Positions 6,800-13,073 of a stretch of DNA of 14,616 bases are shown piece by piece. The translations under genes and the position numbers were made by a program. The notes below the pieces were generated by a model that was given only the letters and a program-made list of their open reading frames with translations, ran no database searches and had not been told where the DNA came from. Position 1 is the stretch's first letter. The number at the start of each line of letters is the position of its first letter. The DNA comes from Saprospiraceae bacterium (GTDB lineage Bacteria; Bacteroidota; Bacteroidia; Chitinophagales; Saprospiraceae): positions 1 through 14,616 of the forward strand of contig JABDJM010000372.1 in NCBI GenBank assembly GCA_013002475.1, read 5' to 3'.

Positions 6800-7602
6800 T
6801 GAAGAATATTATTTGCCCAATTGACTTTTCTGATGCATCTAAGCATGCCGTGAATTATGCGGTCCATTTGACTAATCACTTTAAAGGAACGATTCACCTG
6901 GTACATGCCTATATGACGAAGAAGACGGCCAGCATGTTGATCAACATGGACGAGGCTGTAAAGGAAGGTCTTGATACTGATATGGGCTTTCTAATGGATC
7001 AGATAAGGCCGGACATTCTTCCGGGAACACAAGTGAAAACCTATTTGCAAAAAGGGTCTGCAGTCTCTGTGATTACTCACATGGCTGAGCAAATGGAGGA
7101 TTCTCTGATCGTATTGGGGAAGACTGGCTTGAGCAACTTAAAAACGAACTTGTTCGGGAGTGTAAGTACAGCTGTGATAAGAAAAAGCTCGGTTCCGGTG
7201 CTTGCCATTCCCAGGGAAGCGAAGCTCCGTATACCAAGAAGGGTTGTTCTGGCCCTGGATCAAAACCCAACCAAGGAGGATGACTCTTTGAATGCACTTA
7301 TTCACTTATTGAATGAGTGGGGAGCTCAGTTGCACCTATATCACCTGATTGAAAGTGAGGAAGATCCAGGCATCCATCCAAGAACTTCCAAGCAATTGGA
7401 GAATGTCCCTTATTCCCTGCATTTTGAACTATCACAAAAGGATCTTTCGGACAGCCTGCACAGCTATCTGGAGTCCATCCAGGCCGATGTTTTATGCATG
7501 ATCCGTCACCAAAAAACCTTTTTCGAAAAGCTTTTCCACGCAAGCCACATTCGAAAGGAAAGGTCAAATGTTGATTACCCCTTGTTGGTCATTCCTGATT
7601 GA
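6799..7602 (+). CDS. Tandem-domain universal stress protein (UspA family)
   Basis: 267 residues, two USP domains. Domain 1 (about 1-137) begins IICPIDFSDASKHAV and carries an intact ATP-binding motif: Gly107, Gly110, then nine residues to Gly120-Ser121 (GKTG...FGS). Domain 2 (about 144-267) begins RRVVLALDQNPT and lacks the glycine motif; it has a basic IRHQKTFFEKLF segment there instead. It is translationally coupled to the preceding USP gene through a one-base overlap. Its TGA stop codon (7600-7602) is also the first three bases of a regulatory box for the Hsp20 promoter. Function beyond the family level is not visible. Confidence 0.92.
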   Translation: MKNIICPIDFSDASKHAVNYAVHLTNHFKGTIHLVHAYMTKKTASMLINMDEAVKEGLDTDMGFLMDQIRPDILPGTQVKTYLQKGSAVSVITHMAEQMEDSLIVLGKTGLSNLKTNLFGSVSTAVIRKSSVPVLAIPREAKLRIPRRVVLALDQNPTKEDDSLNALIHLLNEWGAQLHLYHLIESEEDPGIHPRTSKQLENVPYSLHFELSQKDLSDSLHSYLESIQADVLCMIRHQKTFFEKLFHASHIRKERSNVDYPLLVIPD

Positions 7603-7664
7603 CAAAAATCACCACAGACTTAAGCGATTATCATCTCTTTAAAGGGACCCCCAGTTTACATTTG
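7600..7664 (+). promoter_or_regulatory. Control region with two boxes upstream of hsp20
   Basis: Strong box TGACAAAAATCA at 7600-7611 starts on the USP stop codon. A half-conserved box AAGCGATTATCA at 7622-7633 lies 22 bp downstream, followed 23 nt later by a perfect -7 element, TACATTTG (7657-7664). The layout is the same as at 5715-5779, and the 22 bases ending at the strong box are 19/22 identical to those ending at 5726. The hsp20 ATG follows 41 nt after the -7 element. Confidence 0.65.
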
Positions 7665-7705
7665 GACTAGGATAAGTTATTTGTTAACCCTAAATACTTA
7701 CCATT

Positions 7706-8146
7706 ATGCCAATTATCAAATCAAAGAGAAAAGGAGGATTGACACCTGCTTTTAACTCTTTCGTGGAAAATTTCTTCCGTGATGATGACATCATTGCCAG
7801 GTGGAAAGAATCCCACAGGGTGCCCCCAGTTAATGTTGAAGAGACCGATGATCAGTTTATCATGTCTCTGGCTGCTCCTGGCCTAAAAAAGGAGGACTTC
7901 AATATCGAGGTCAACAATGGGATGATTGTTGTCGGCTCTGAGCAGTCTGATAAGTCTGAAGAAAAGGGAGACAATTTCACCAGAAAGGAATTCAGTTATT
8001 CCTCATTTAAGCGGTCGTTCTGGTTGCCCGAAAATTGCATGCCGGAAAACATTATAGCGACCTATGAAGACGGAGTGCTGAAAGTAACGGTCCCCAAGGA
8101 AGAAGCTAAGGCCATAGAGGCCCCTAAAAAGATAAAAGTTGGTTGA
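7706..8146 (+). CDS. Small heat-shock protein, Hsp20/alpha-crystallin family
   Basis: 146-residue ATP-independent holdase chaperone that keeps denaturing proteins soluble, acting as cytoplasmic oligomers. After a variable N-terminal arm (residues 1-38) comes the alpha-crystallin domain (about 40-133): PPVNVEETDDQFIMSLAAPGLKK near its start and the diagnostic YEDGVLKVTVPK near its end. The C-terminal tail carries an I-x-V motif (KKIKVG) of the kind that drives oligomer assembly. It is the first gene of a unit with two CBS genes, but a terminator-like hairpin follows immediately, suggesting it is made in excess over them. M. tuberculosis HspX, a hallmark of the DosR regulon, belongs to this family. 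Confidence 0.96.
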   Translation: MPIIKSKRKGGLTPAFNSFVENFFRDDDIIARWKESHRVPPVNVEETDDQFIMSLAAPGLKKEDFNIEVNNGMIVVGSEQSDKSEEKGDNFTRKEFSYSSFKRSFWLPENCMPENIIATYEDGVLKVTVPKEEAKAIEAPKKIKVG

Positions 8147-8154
8147 CAATTATT

Positions 8155-8190
8155 CGGTGGCTTGTTCTAGGATGAGTCACCGGATTTTTT
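8155..8190 (+). terminator. Intrinsic terminator or attenuator after hsp20
   Basis: CGGTGGCT (8155-8162) pairs with AGTCACCG (8175-8182) in an 8-bp stem with one G-T wobble and a 12-nt loop. Six T follow at 8185-8190 after two bases. No promoter is apparent between it and the CBS gene starting at 8209, so it more likely limits read-through than ends the operon. Confidence 0.6.
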
Positions 8191-8208
8191 CCAGATTAAT
8201 TGAATCGA

Positions 8209-8616
8209 ATGAAGATCCAGGAGGTAATGCAAACGAACCCACGCTGCATATTTGCCAGCGAAAAGCTAAGCAAGATCAGACAGATCTTTCAGGAAGAGTC
8301 TTTTCACCACCTTCCCGTTTTAGACGAGGAAGGCGAGGTCGTTGGTATCATTAGTCAGGATGATTTCAAATATGCGCTGGAGAAAATTGCGTCCACCCGT
8401 TCTGAAAGTTCTTTTGCCCAAGAAGTCTTGGATACCTGGACGGCAGAACGAATTATGACCCATAACCCAACTTTTTTAAGACCTTCCGATCCGATCCAAA
8501 GGGCAGCTAATTATTTTTTAGAAAACAGATTTCACGCCTTGCCCGTTATGGATGAGGATCATAATATTGTAGGCATTATTACTAGTCACGATTTGCTTAA
8601 ACTTGCTTATCATTAA
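8209..8616 (+). CDS. Two-CBS-domain protein
   Basis: 135 residues from ATG 8209; a TTG nine bases upstream is in frame but less likely. It is built only of a CBS pair: CBS 1 about 2-55 (VMQTNPRCIFASEKLSK ... FHHLPVLDEEGEVVGIISQDD) and CBS 2 about 78-133 (IMTHNPTFLRPSDPIQ ... FHALPVMDEDHNIVGIITSHDLL). A roughly 20-residue linker separates the domains. It is paralogous to the genes at 2499 and 8628. It probably binds an adenine nucleotide and acts as a free-standing sensor module, since no enzyme or channel is attached. It lies 62 nt after hsp20, behind the terminator-like hairpin, and 11 nt before the next CBS gene. Confidence 0.9.
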   Translation: MKIQEVMQTNPRCIFASEKLSKIRQIFQEESFHHLPVLDEEGEVVGIISQDDFKYALEKIASTRSESSFAQEVLDTWTAERIMTHNPTFLRPSDPIQRAANYFLENRFHALPVMDEDHNIVGIITSHDLLKLAYH

Positions 8617-8627
8617 AATCAACCGCT

Positions 8628-9083
8628 ATGCTAAGTGCTATCTCAGTTTCAAAAGTTATGACCCGGGATGTTATCACCCTGGATCCAAAAGATACATTTG
8701 ATAAAGCAGAGGAGCTTTTTCAAAGAAACAACATACATCACCTTCCCGTGGTCGATGGAGAAAACAAAGTCCTAGGAATGATCAGTAAGTCGGACTACCT
8801 TTCTTTGTCTGACCGATTTTCCCTTTTTTCCAAATCACTGGGGGACAAGATCAATAAATCGTATTTCTCAAGTCTATTATGTGAGGAGGTAATGCGATCA
8901 CCAGCAGTTTGTGTAAGCCAGGATAGCAGTCTTGCTGTCGCCATTGGAATTTTCCAGGAAAACCTTTTCCATGCAATTCCAATAATTGATGCTGACAAGA
9001 AAATGGTTGGGATCCTTTCAACCTTTGATGTACTCAATTTTCTAAACAGGCAATTGGAAGGACAGACCCTCATTAATGCTTAA
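8628..9083 (+). CDS. Two-CBS-domain protein
   Basis: 151 residues. CBS 1 spans about 7-62 (VMTRDVITLDPKDTFDKA ... IHHLPVVDGENKVLGMISKSDYL) and CBS 2 about 87-143 (VMRSPAVCVSQDSSLAVA ... FHAIPIIDADKKMVGILSTFDVL). The linker (SDRFSLFSKSLGDKINKSYFSS) is longer than in its paralogues. It starts 11 nt after the previous CBS gene, so the two are co-transcribed, and it is convergent with the USP gene at 9102 with only 18 nt between. The CBS proteins are a possible source of adenylate sensing in the regulon; the ligand is not visible. Confidence 0.9.
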   Translation: MLSAISVSKVMTRDVITLDPKDTFDKAEELFQRNNIHHLPVVDGENKVLGMISKSDYLSLSDRFSLFSKSLGDKINKSYFSSLLCEEVMRSPAVCVSQDSSLAVAIGIFQENLFHAIPIIDADKKMVGILSTFDVLNFLNRQLEGQTLINA

Positions 9084-9101
9084 AGGGTGTTAAAGGCAAC
9101 T

Positions 9102-9941
9102 CTATTTTCCTTCAGCAGAGTAATCGATACTTAAGACAGGTATATCGGAGTGATTTACCAGGGCTTCTACTGTAGAGCCAGAGAATATCCGTTTAATGGG
9201 GTGTCGAACATAATTGGAGATCCCAATCAGGTCTGCTGAGATCGTTTCTGAAATATGCCGTATCCCCTGGTCTGCGGAAAGGTCCTTCTTGATATGAAGT
9301 TCCACCTCCAGGGGCTCAAAATAACTTTTGGCTTCTGCCATCACATCCTTGATTATACCATAGGGTAGCCCGAAAAAGGGATCTGTGTTTACAAAAACGA
9401 GATGGACTTTCGGTTTGAATTGCTCGACGAACTTTCTGAATCTCTTCAGACTGTCATGCTCTCTTTGGTCAAAGCTGGACGCAAAAACGACATTCTTGAA
9501 TTCCAGGGATTCGATCGCTTTTTTAACTACCAGGACCTTGCATCGTACCTGGCGAATGACCTTCTGAGTGTTTGATCCGATGAAGTATTCGTGCTTGCCA
9601 CTTGAGCCATGTGAACCCATAATTATCAGGTCTGCCGGGTTTTCCTGTAGATCTTCAAAAATGGCTTTTTGAACAAGCCCGTGCTTGATCACACTTGAAT
9701 AATCACTAATTGAGAATTCTTTAGCTAAGGCATGAAGTTGCTCTTCAGCACTTTGGTGTTCGCGTTCCAGCTCAGACTTTAATTCATCCTCAATGGCTCT
9801 GCGACTCCTCCTTTCAGGGGCCGGTTCGATCACATGGATTAACCGTATAGGCGAACCAAACTTCTCTGCAAAAAGAGAAGCCGTCCGAAGTGCGTTTCGG
9901 GAGCAATCGGAAAAATCAATGGGAACCAGGATTTTTTCCAT
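9102..9941 (-). CDS. Tandem-domain universal stress protein (UspA family)
   Basis: 279 residues, two USP domains. Domain 1 (about 1-143) begins MEKILVPIDFSDCSRNAL and has an intact ATP-binding motif: Gly109, Gly112, then Gly122-Ser123 (GSHG...IGS). A charged helix at about 44-72 resembles the loop insertion of other USPs. Domain 2 (about 147-275) keeps only the trailing Gly-Ser (FSGSTVEALV) of the motif. It is the last gene of a three-gene minus-strand operon, 9 nt after the second of two paralogous unknown proteins, and presumably driven from the promoter at 10739-10732. Confidence 0.92.
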   Translation of the reverse strand: MEKILVPIDFSDCSRNALRTASLFAEKFGSPIRLIHVIEPAPERRSRRAIEDELKSELEREHQSAEEQLHALAKEFSISDYSSVIKHGLVQKAIFEDLQENPADLIIMGSHGSSGKHEYFIGSNTQKVIRQVRCKVLVVKKAIESLEFKNVVFASSFDQREHDSLKRFRKFVEQFKPKVHLVFVNTDPFFGLPYGIIKDVMAEAKSYFEPLEVELHIKKDLSADQGIRHISETISADLIGISNYVRHPIKRIFSGSTVEALVNHSDIPVLSIDYSAEGK

Positions 9942-9950
9942 AATTCGGTC

Positions 9951-10316
9951 TTAAGAGCCGCTTAGCATGGCTTCTGACCGATCATTTTGGGCCTGAAGGG
10001 TCCAGTCGTCAGTTGCGGTGGTTTGGAGCCAAATCCCTCCGGTAGATTCCCTGAAAACCTGAACGTGGAGGCCAAACTTATTTTCGAACGTTTGTTCCAG
10101 TTCACCAACGGTCATCGACCCCTGGATCTTGAGGTCTTTATCCTCCTGAATGTTCCGGATCTCCCCAATGGTGAGATCCGTACCCCACTCCTCCTTGGCT
10201 TGAGACCCCTCCATCGCAGAGTGGGCTTTCTTATAAAATTTCAAATTTAAATGAGGAAAAAGTTTTGAAAACGCTTCCTGCACTTGTGAAATTCTCTTTT
10301 CATCTGAAATGATCAT
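9951..10316 (-). CDS. Conserved protein of unknown family, paralogue of the upstream gene
   Basis: 121 residues with no signal peptide or membrane helix. It resembles its operon neighbour (10327-10695) along its whole length: an N-terminal helix ending LFPHLNLKFYKKAH, a central variable part, then MTVGELEQTFENKFGLHVQVFRESTGGIWLQTTATDDWTLQAQN. The shared core MTVxExE....FGLxVQVFR...G.WLQ..ATD.W(T/S)L..QN looks like a small alpha/beta domain. Similar short hypothetical proteins seem familiar from Bacteroidota, but no family name or function can be given. It sits 10 nt after its paralogue and 9 nt before a USP gene, which suggests a role in the same low-oxygen response. Confidence 0.85.
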   Translation of the reverse strand: MIISDEKRISQVQEAFSKLFPHLNLKFYKKAHSAMEGSQAKEEWGTDLTIGEIRNIQEDKDLKIQGSMTVGELEQTFENKFGLHVQVFRESTGGIWLQTTATDDWTLQAQNDRSEAMLSGS

Positions 10317-10326
10317 ATTCTTTAGT

Positions 10327-10695
10327 TTATGCTTTTCCTAATAATTCTCCTCTTCGATTTTGTTCATCCAGGGACCACATGTCTGTGGCCCAACTTTGTA
10401 GCCATTTTCCATGGGACAACCGAAACACCTGCACATTCAATCCAAACCGCTCTTGCATCAATATCTCAAATTCCTCGACTGTCATTTGGCCGTCTAAACG
10501 CAAAAGCCCGGAGCGAATTTCCGGATTGACCTCACCGGCTGTTTTTTCCTTGTCAATGATATCCTTTTCATCGGAAGTTTGACGGGGATTATGGGCTTTT
10601 TTATAAAAATATAGGCTCAAATATGGAAATCGCTGAATAAACGCGCTTTCTATAAAACTTAATTTTGTTCCCTTGCTTATCGAAATATTTCTCAT
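10327..10695 (-). CDS. Conserved protein of unknown family, first of a paralogous pair
   Basis: 122 residues from ATG 10695; a TTG three codons upstream is in frame but less likely. It shares with the next gene the pattern FP-L-L-FYKKAH (FPYLSLYFYKKAH), a charged central linker (DEKDIIDKEKTAGE), and the C-terminal block MTVEEFEILMQERFGLNVQVFRLSHGKWLQSWATDMWSLDEQN. The most conserved parts are the FGLxVQVFR strand and the Trp-rich end, which may form a binding surface. It is the first gene of the minus-strand operon and divergent from the baeRF-like gene, sharing a two-box control region. It is not recognised as any named family; it appears to be cytoplasmic. Confidence 0.83.
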   Translation of the reverse strand: MRNISISKGTKLSFIESAFIQRFPYLSLYFYKKAHNPRQTSDEKDIIDKEKTAGEVNPEIRSGLLRLDGQMTVEEFEILMQERFGLNVQVFRLSHGKWLQSWATDMWSLDEQNRRGELLGKA

Positions 10696-10731
10696 GACCC
10701 TCAATCTTCAAATTCTATAGGTATCTTCTTC

Positions 10732-10827
10732 CAAAGCAAGATTATTCCGGGGGGTGGAGCCATGAGAACAATCAAACAACCCAATGATTTTTATCAGTAT
10801 GGTCACTCTAGTCCCAACTTATTTTTG
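10732..10827. promoter_or_regulatory. Divergent control region with two boxes (unknown-pair operon / baeRF-USP operon)
   Basis: Boxes at 10763-10774 (minus strand TGATTGTTCTCA) and 10785-10796 (TGATTTTTATCA) lie 22 bp apart. Rightward, 23 nt after the second box, is a perfect -7 element TATTTTTG (10820-10827). Leftward, 23 nt after the first box, is TTGCTTTG (10739-10732, minus strand). Seen from either promoter, one box has a 23-nt gap and the other a 45-nt gap, making this the most symmetrical example in the window. Confidence 0.72.
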
Positions 10828-10849
10828 AAAAGAACGAAAATCTTTGCCT

Positions 10850-11269
10850 ATGCCTTCTGTAAAAAAATTAACCACCCTCGGAATTTGGATGGATAGCCGA
10901 CAAGCCTATCTGATAGAGTCAGACGGTTATGAATACCAGGTTGAAAAGTTAGTCTCGGAGGTTGATGAATCGCACCTTGCTGGTGGGACGAGATCAAAAA
11001 CCGCCTACGGGCCAATGGATGTTTCTGCTGAACCACAACATAACCGGAGGAAGCAGCATCAAATTGAGATGTATTTTGATGTATTGTCAAAAAGAGCAAA
11101 TCCGAAAAAGCTCCTACTGATCTTCGGACCAGGACAAACCAAAAACGCTTTTGAAAAGTCATTGAACTGGGAGCACGGCAATCAGGTCAGAACCAAATTG
11201 ATGACCACGGACAAAATGACTGAAAATCAAATGATTGCTTTTGTCAAGGAAAATATCACCATTAATTAG
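10850..11269 (+). CDS. Release-factor-like protein (bacterial archaeo-eukaryotic release factor, baeRF-type)
   Basis: 139 residues from ATG 10850, about 18 nt below the predicted transcription start; an in-frame TTG lies six bases upstream. It resembles part of the eRF1/Pelota-like baeRF proteins: an N-terminal strand pair GIWMDSRQAYLIESDG, a middle QHQIEMYFDVLSKRA helix, then KKLLLIFGPGQTKNAFEKSL and the terminal TTDKMTENQMIAFVKE, which look like the alpha/beta core of the eRF1 C-terminal domain. It is too short to carry a peptidyl-tRNA-hydrolysing domain, so it may only bind ribosomes or stalled complexes. It is first in an operon with two USPs. M. tuberculosis Rv2629, also in the DosR regulon, is eRF1-like. 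The family call is from memory of motifs, hence moderate confidence. Confidence 0.6.
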   Translation: MPSVKKLTTLGIWMDSRQAYLIESDGYEYQVEKLVSEVDESHLAGGTRSKTAYGPMDVSAEPQHNRRKQHQIEMYFDVLSKRANPKKLLLIFGPGQTKNAFEKSLNWEHGNQVRTKLMTTDKMTENQMIAFVKENITIN

Positions 11270-11274
11270 CAGCA

Positions 11275-12159
11275 ATGAATTTTAAGAACGCCATAACTGC
11301 GCTTGATTTCTCAACCATGGATGATTCCGTGATTCGGTATATCCGATATTGGAATTCCCTTTTCCAGCTTGAGAAGGTTTACTTCATGCACATCATAAAA
11401 GACCTTTCTCACCCAAAGAGCGTTGAGCTGGAGTTTCATAAGATCTTTCATCCCGACAGTCCTTTGGATGAAAAACTTCGGCATGAGATGTCCCAACATG
11501 TGGAGAGGCTGATGCCAAAAACTCCGGACCTGGAGACAACCTATGAAGTTCACGAGGGAAGCCCGGTCGAGAAGATGCTCCATTGGGCCGACGTCAAAAA
11601 TATCGACCTTGTTGTTTTTGGTCGCAAAAAAGTAAGTGAGGGTTCCGGATTGACCCCAAGGAGGATGGCTCATAGATTGGATACAAACATTCTTTTTGTT
11701 CCTGAAAAAACGAAAGAACCAATCCGAAGAGTGGTAGTTCCTCTGGATTACTCAGAGCATTCATTACGAGCATTGGAAACGGCCTTAGCCCTACAAAAAA
11801 GGATTCCAGGACTAAAAATTGAAGGCTTGCATGTAATAGAGATGATGCCCGTGGATCATTATCCTGCCAATACAGCTTATCAGCATTATGCCAAGCTTAT
11901 GAAAGAGGCGAATGAAAAGGCTTATTTGAAAATGACTGAGGATAAAGGAATAGAAGAAGGAACGGTGGAAAAGGTATTTGTAGAAAATACTCCGCACACG
12001 GTGCCGAAAGCCTTAAACGACCACTTGAGAGCAAACCCCTGTGACCTGGTCATCATTGGAGCAAAAGGGCATTCTGCATTAAGGAATTTCTTTTTTGGTT
12101 CTACCACCGAGAGATTTATTGACCTGTATGATGAAAGTCCGGTATTGATCATTCGATAA
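11275..12159 (+). CDS. Tandem-domain universal stress protein with the ATP motif in the second domain
   Basis: 294 residues, two USP domains, organised opposite to its neighbours. Domain 1 (about 1-144) starts KNAITALDFSTMDD and has no ATP glycine motif (FGRKKVSEGSGLTPRR in its place). Domain 2 (about 151-294) starts RRVVVPLDYSEHSLRAL and carries an intact motif: Gly262, Gly265, then Gly275-Ser276 (GAKG...FGST). Its start lies 5 nt after the baeRF-like gene and it ends 9 nt before the next USP gene, so all three form one operon. Nothing else in the sequence defines its partner or role. Confidence 0.92.
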   Translation: MNFKNAITALDFSTMDDSVIRYIRYWNSLFQLEKVYFMHIIKDLSHPKSVELEFHKIFHPDSPLDEKLRHEMSQHVERLMPKTPDLETTYEVHEGSPVEKMLHWADVKNIDLVVFGRKKVSEGSGLTPRRMAHRLDTNILFVPEKTKEPIRRVVVPLDYSEHSLRALETALALQKRIPGLKIEGLHVIEMMPVDHYPANTAYQHYAKLMKEANEKAYLKMTEDKGIEEGTVEKVFVENTPHTVPKALNDHLRANPCDLVIIGAKGHSALRNFFFGSTTERFIDLYDESPVLIIR

Positions 12160-12168
12160 TCACAACCA

Positions 12169-13014
12169 ATGAAAAAGATTCTATTTCCGACAGATTTTTC
12201 CGCTACCGCTGAAAATGCGATAAGGTATGTTCTTCAATTCTGTGATAGATTAGAAGGGAGTATTCAACTTCTTAATGTGGTTCCTCCAGAGTATGAACCT
12301 GCAGACATCCCTCTTACGACAACGGCAGTTACTCAGGATAGAATTGACAATGCCCGGAATCACTCCAAGAATTTTTTGGAGCAGGGTTTAGCTCAGCTTC
12401 AGGTCAATCATAATTTCCAAAGCGTGCCTGATGTGATATCAAATATCGAATTGGGTTTACCAGTTTCTACGATAGCAGAGATTGCTGACCGAGACGATAT
12501 TGATCTGATCGTCATGGGGACTCAAGGTCAACATTCCAGATTGGAAAGGTTCTTTGGTTCTGTTTCAGCAGGGGTGATAGATAAATCTCATATTCCTGTG
12601 CTGGTAGTCCCAGAAGGAGCCGAGTTTTCGCAGGTCAACAAACTGGCCATTGCTATTGATCTAAAAGAAAGTGATCCCTGGGAAATTTATCTGGCAAGCA
12701 GCCTGGCAGGCAAAGACCTGCAGCATGTTGATTGCGTTCATGTTCGTCTTGATGATAAGGATGATAAAACAGAGATAGACATAGATCAATTAAAGGCTTT
12801 CTACAAAGCCAATCCTCAGCCTTTCACCATGGATTTCCATCATGTCTCCGGTGAAAATATTCACAGTGCGCTAAACGCCTTTGTCGAAGACCAGGAGCCC
12901 GATGTACTTGTCATGGTTGGTCCTCACCTCCCAGCGTTTAAGAAACTATTCCTGAAGAGTGAAACGAAGCAGATGGCCTATCATTCAAAAGTCCCCTTGT
13001 TGGTTTTAAAATAG
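12169..13014 (+). CDS. Tandem-domain universal stress protein (UspA family)
   Basis: 281 residues, two USP domains. Domain 1 (about 1-150) starts KKILFPTDFSATAENAI and has an intact ATP motif: Gly117, Gly120, then Gly130-Ser131 (GTQG...FGSV). Domain 2 (about 155-281) starts NKLAIAIDLKES and has lost it (MVGPHLPAFKKLFLKS). It is the last gene of the baeRF-USP-USP operon, 9 nt after the preceding USP. It is the fifth USP of the window and closes the part of the sequence controlled by clear two-box regions. Confidence 0.92.
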   Translation: MKKILFPTDFSATAENAIRYVLQFCDRLEGSIQLLNVVPPEYEPADIPLTTTAVTQDRIDNARNHSKNFLEQGLAQLQVNHNFQSVPDVISNIELGLPVSTIAEIADRDDIDLIVMGTQGQHSRLERFFGSVSAGVIDKSHIPVLVVPEGAEFSQVNKLAIAIDLKESDPWEIYLASSLAGKDLQHVDCVHVRLDDKDDKTEIDIDQLKAFYKANPQPFTMDFHHVSGENIHSALNAFVEDQEPDVLVMVGPHLPAFKKLFLKSETKQMAYHSKVPLLVLK

Positions 13015-13061
13015 GGGAGCAAATTTTACTCAAACAGGATATTTAGGATGAAGGAGGTTCC

Positions 13062-13069
13062 TACCTTCG
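13062..13069 (+). promoter_or_regulatory. -7 element of hemJ
   Basis: TACCTTCG fits the Bacteroidota -7 pattern TAnnTTTG with one change. It ends only 4 nt before the hemJ ATG, implying a leaderless or nearly leaderless message. No FNR/CRP-like box lies at the distances seen elsewhere, so hemJ appears to be outside the regulon. Confidence 0.4.
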
Positions 13070-13073
13070 CGCG

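Noticed and set aside
13015..13073. hemJ as a member of the two-box regulon
   Set aside because: No TGA..TCA-type box occurs at 23 or 45 nt from its -7 element TACCTTCG.
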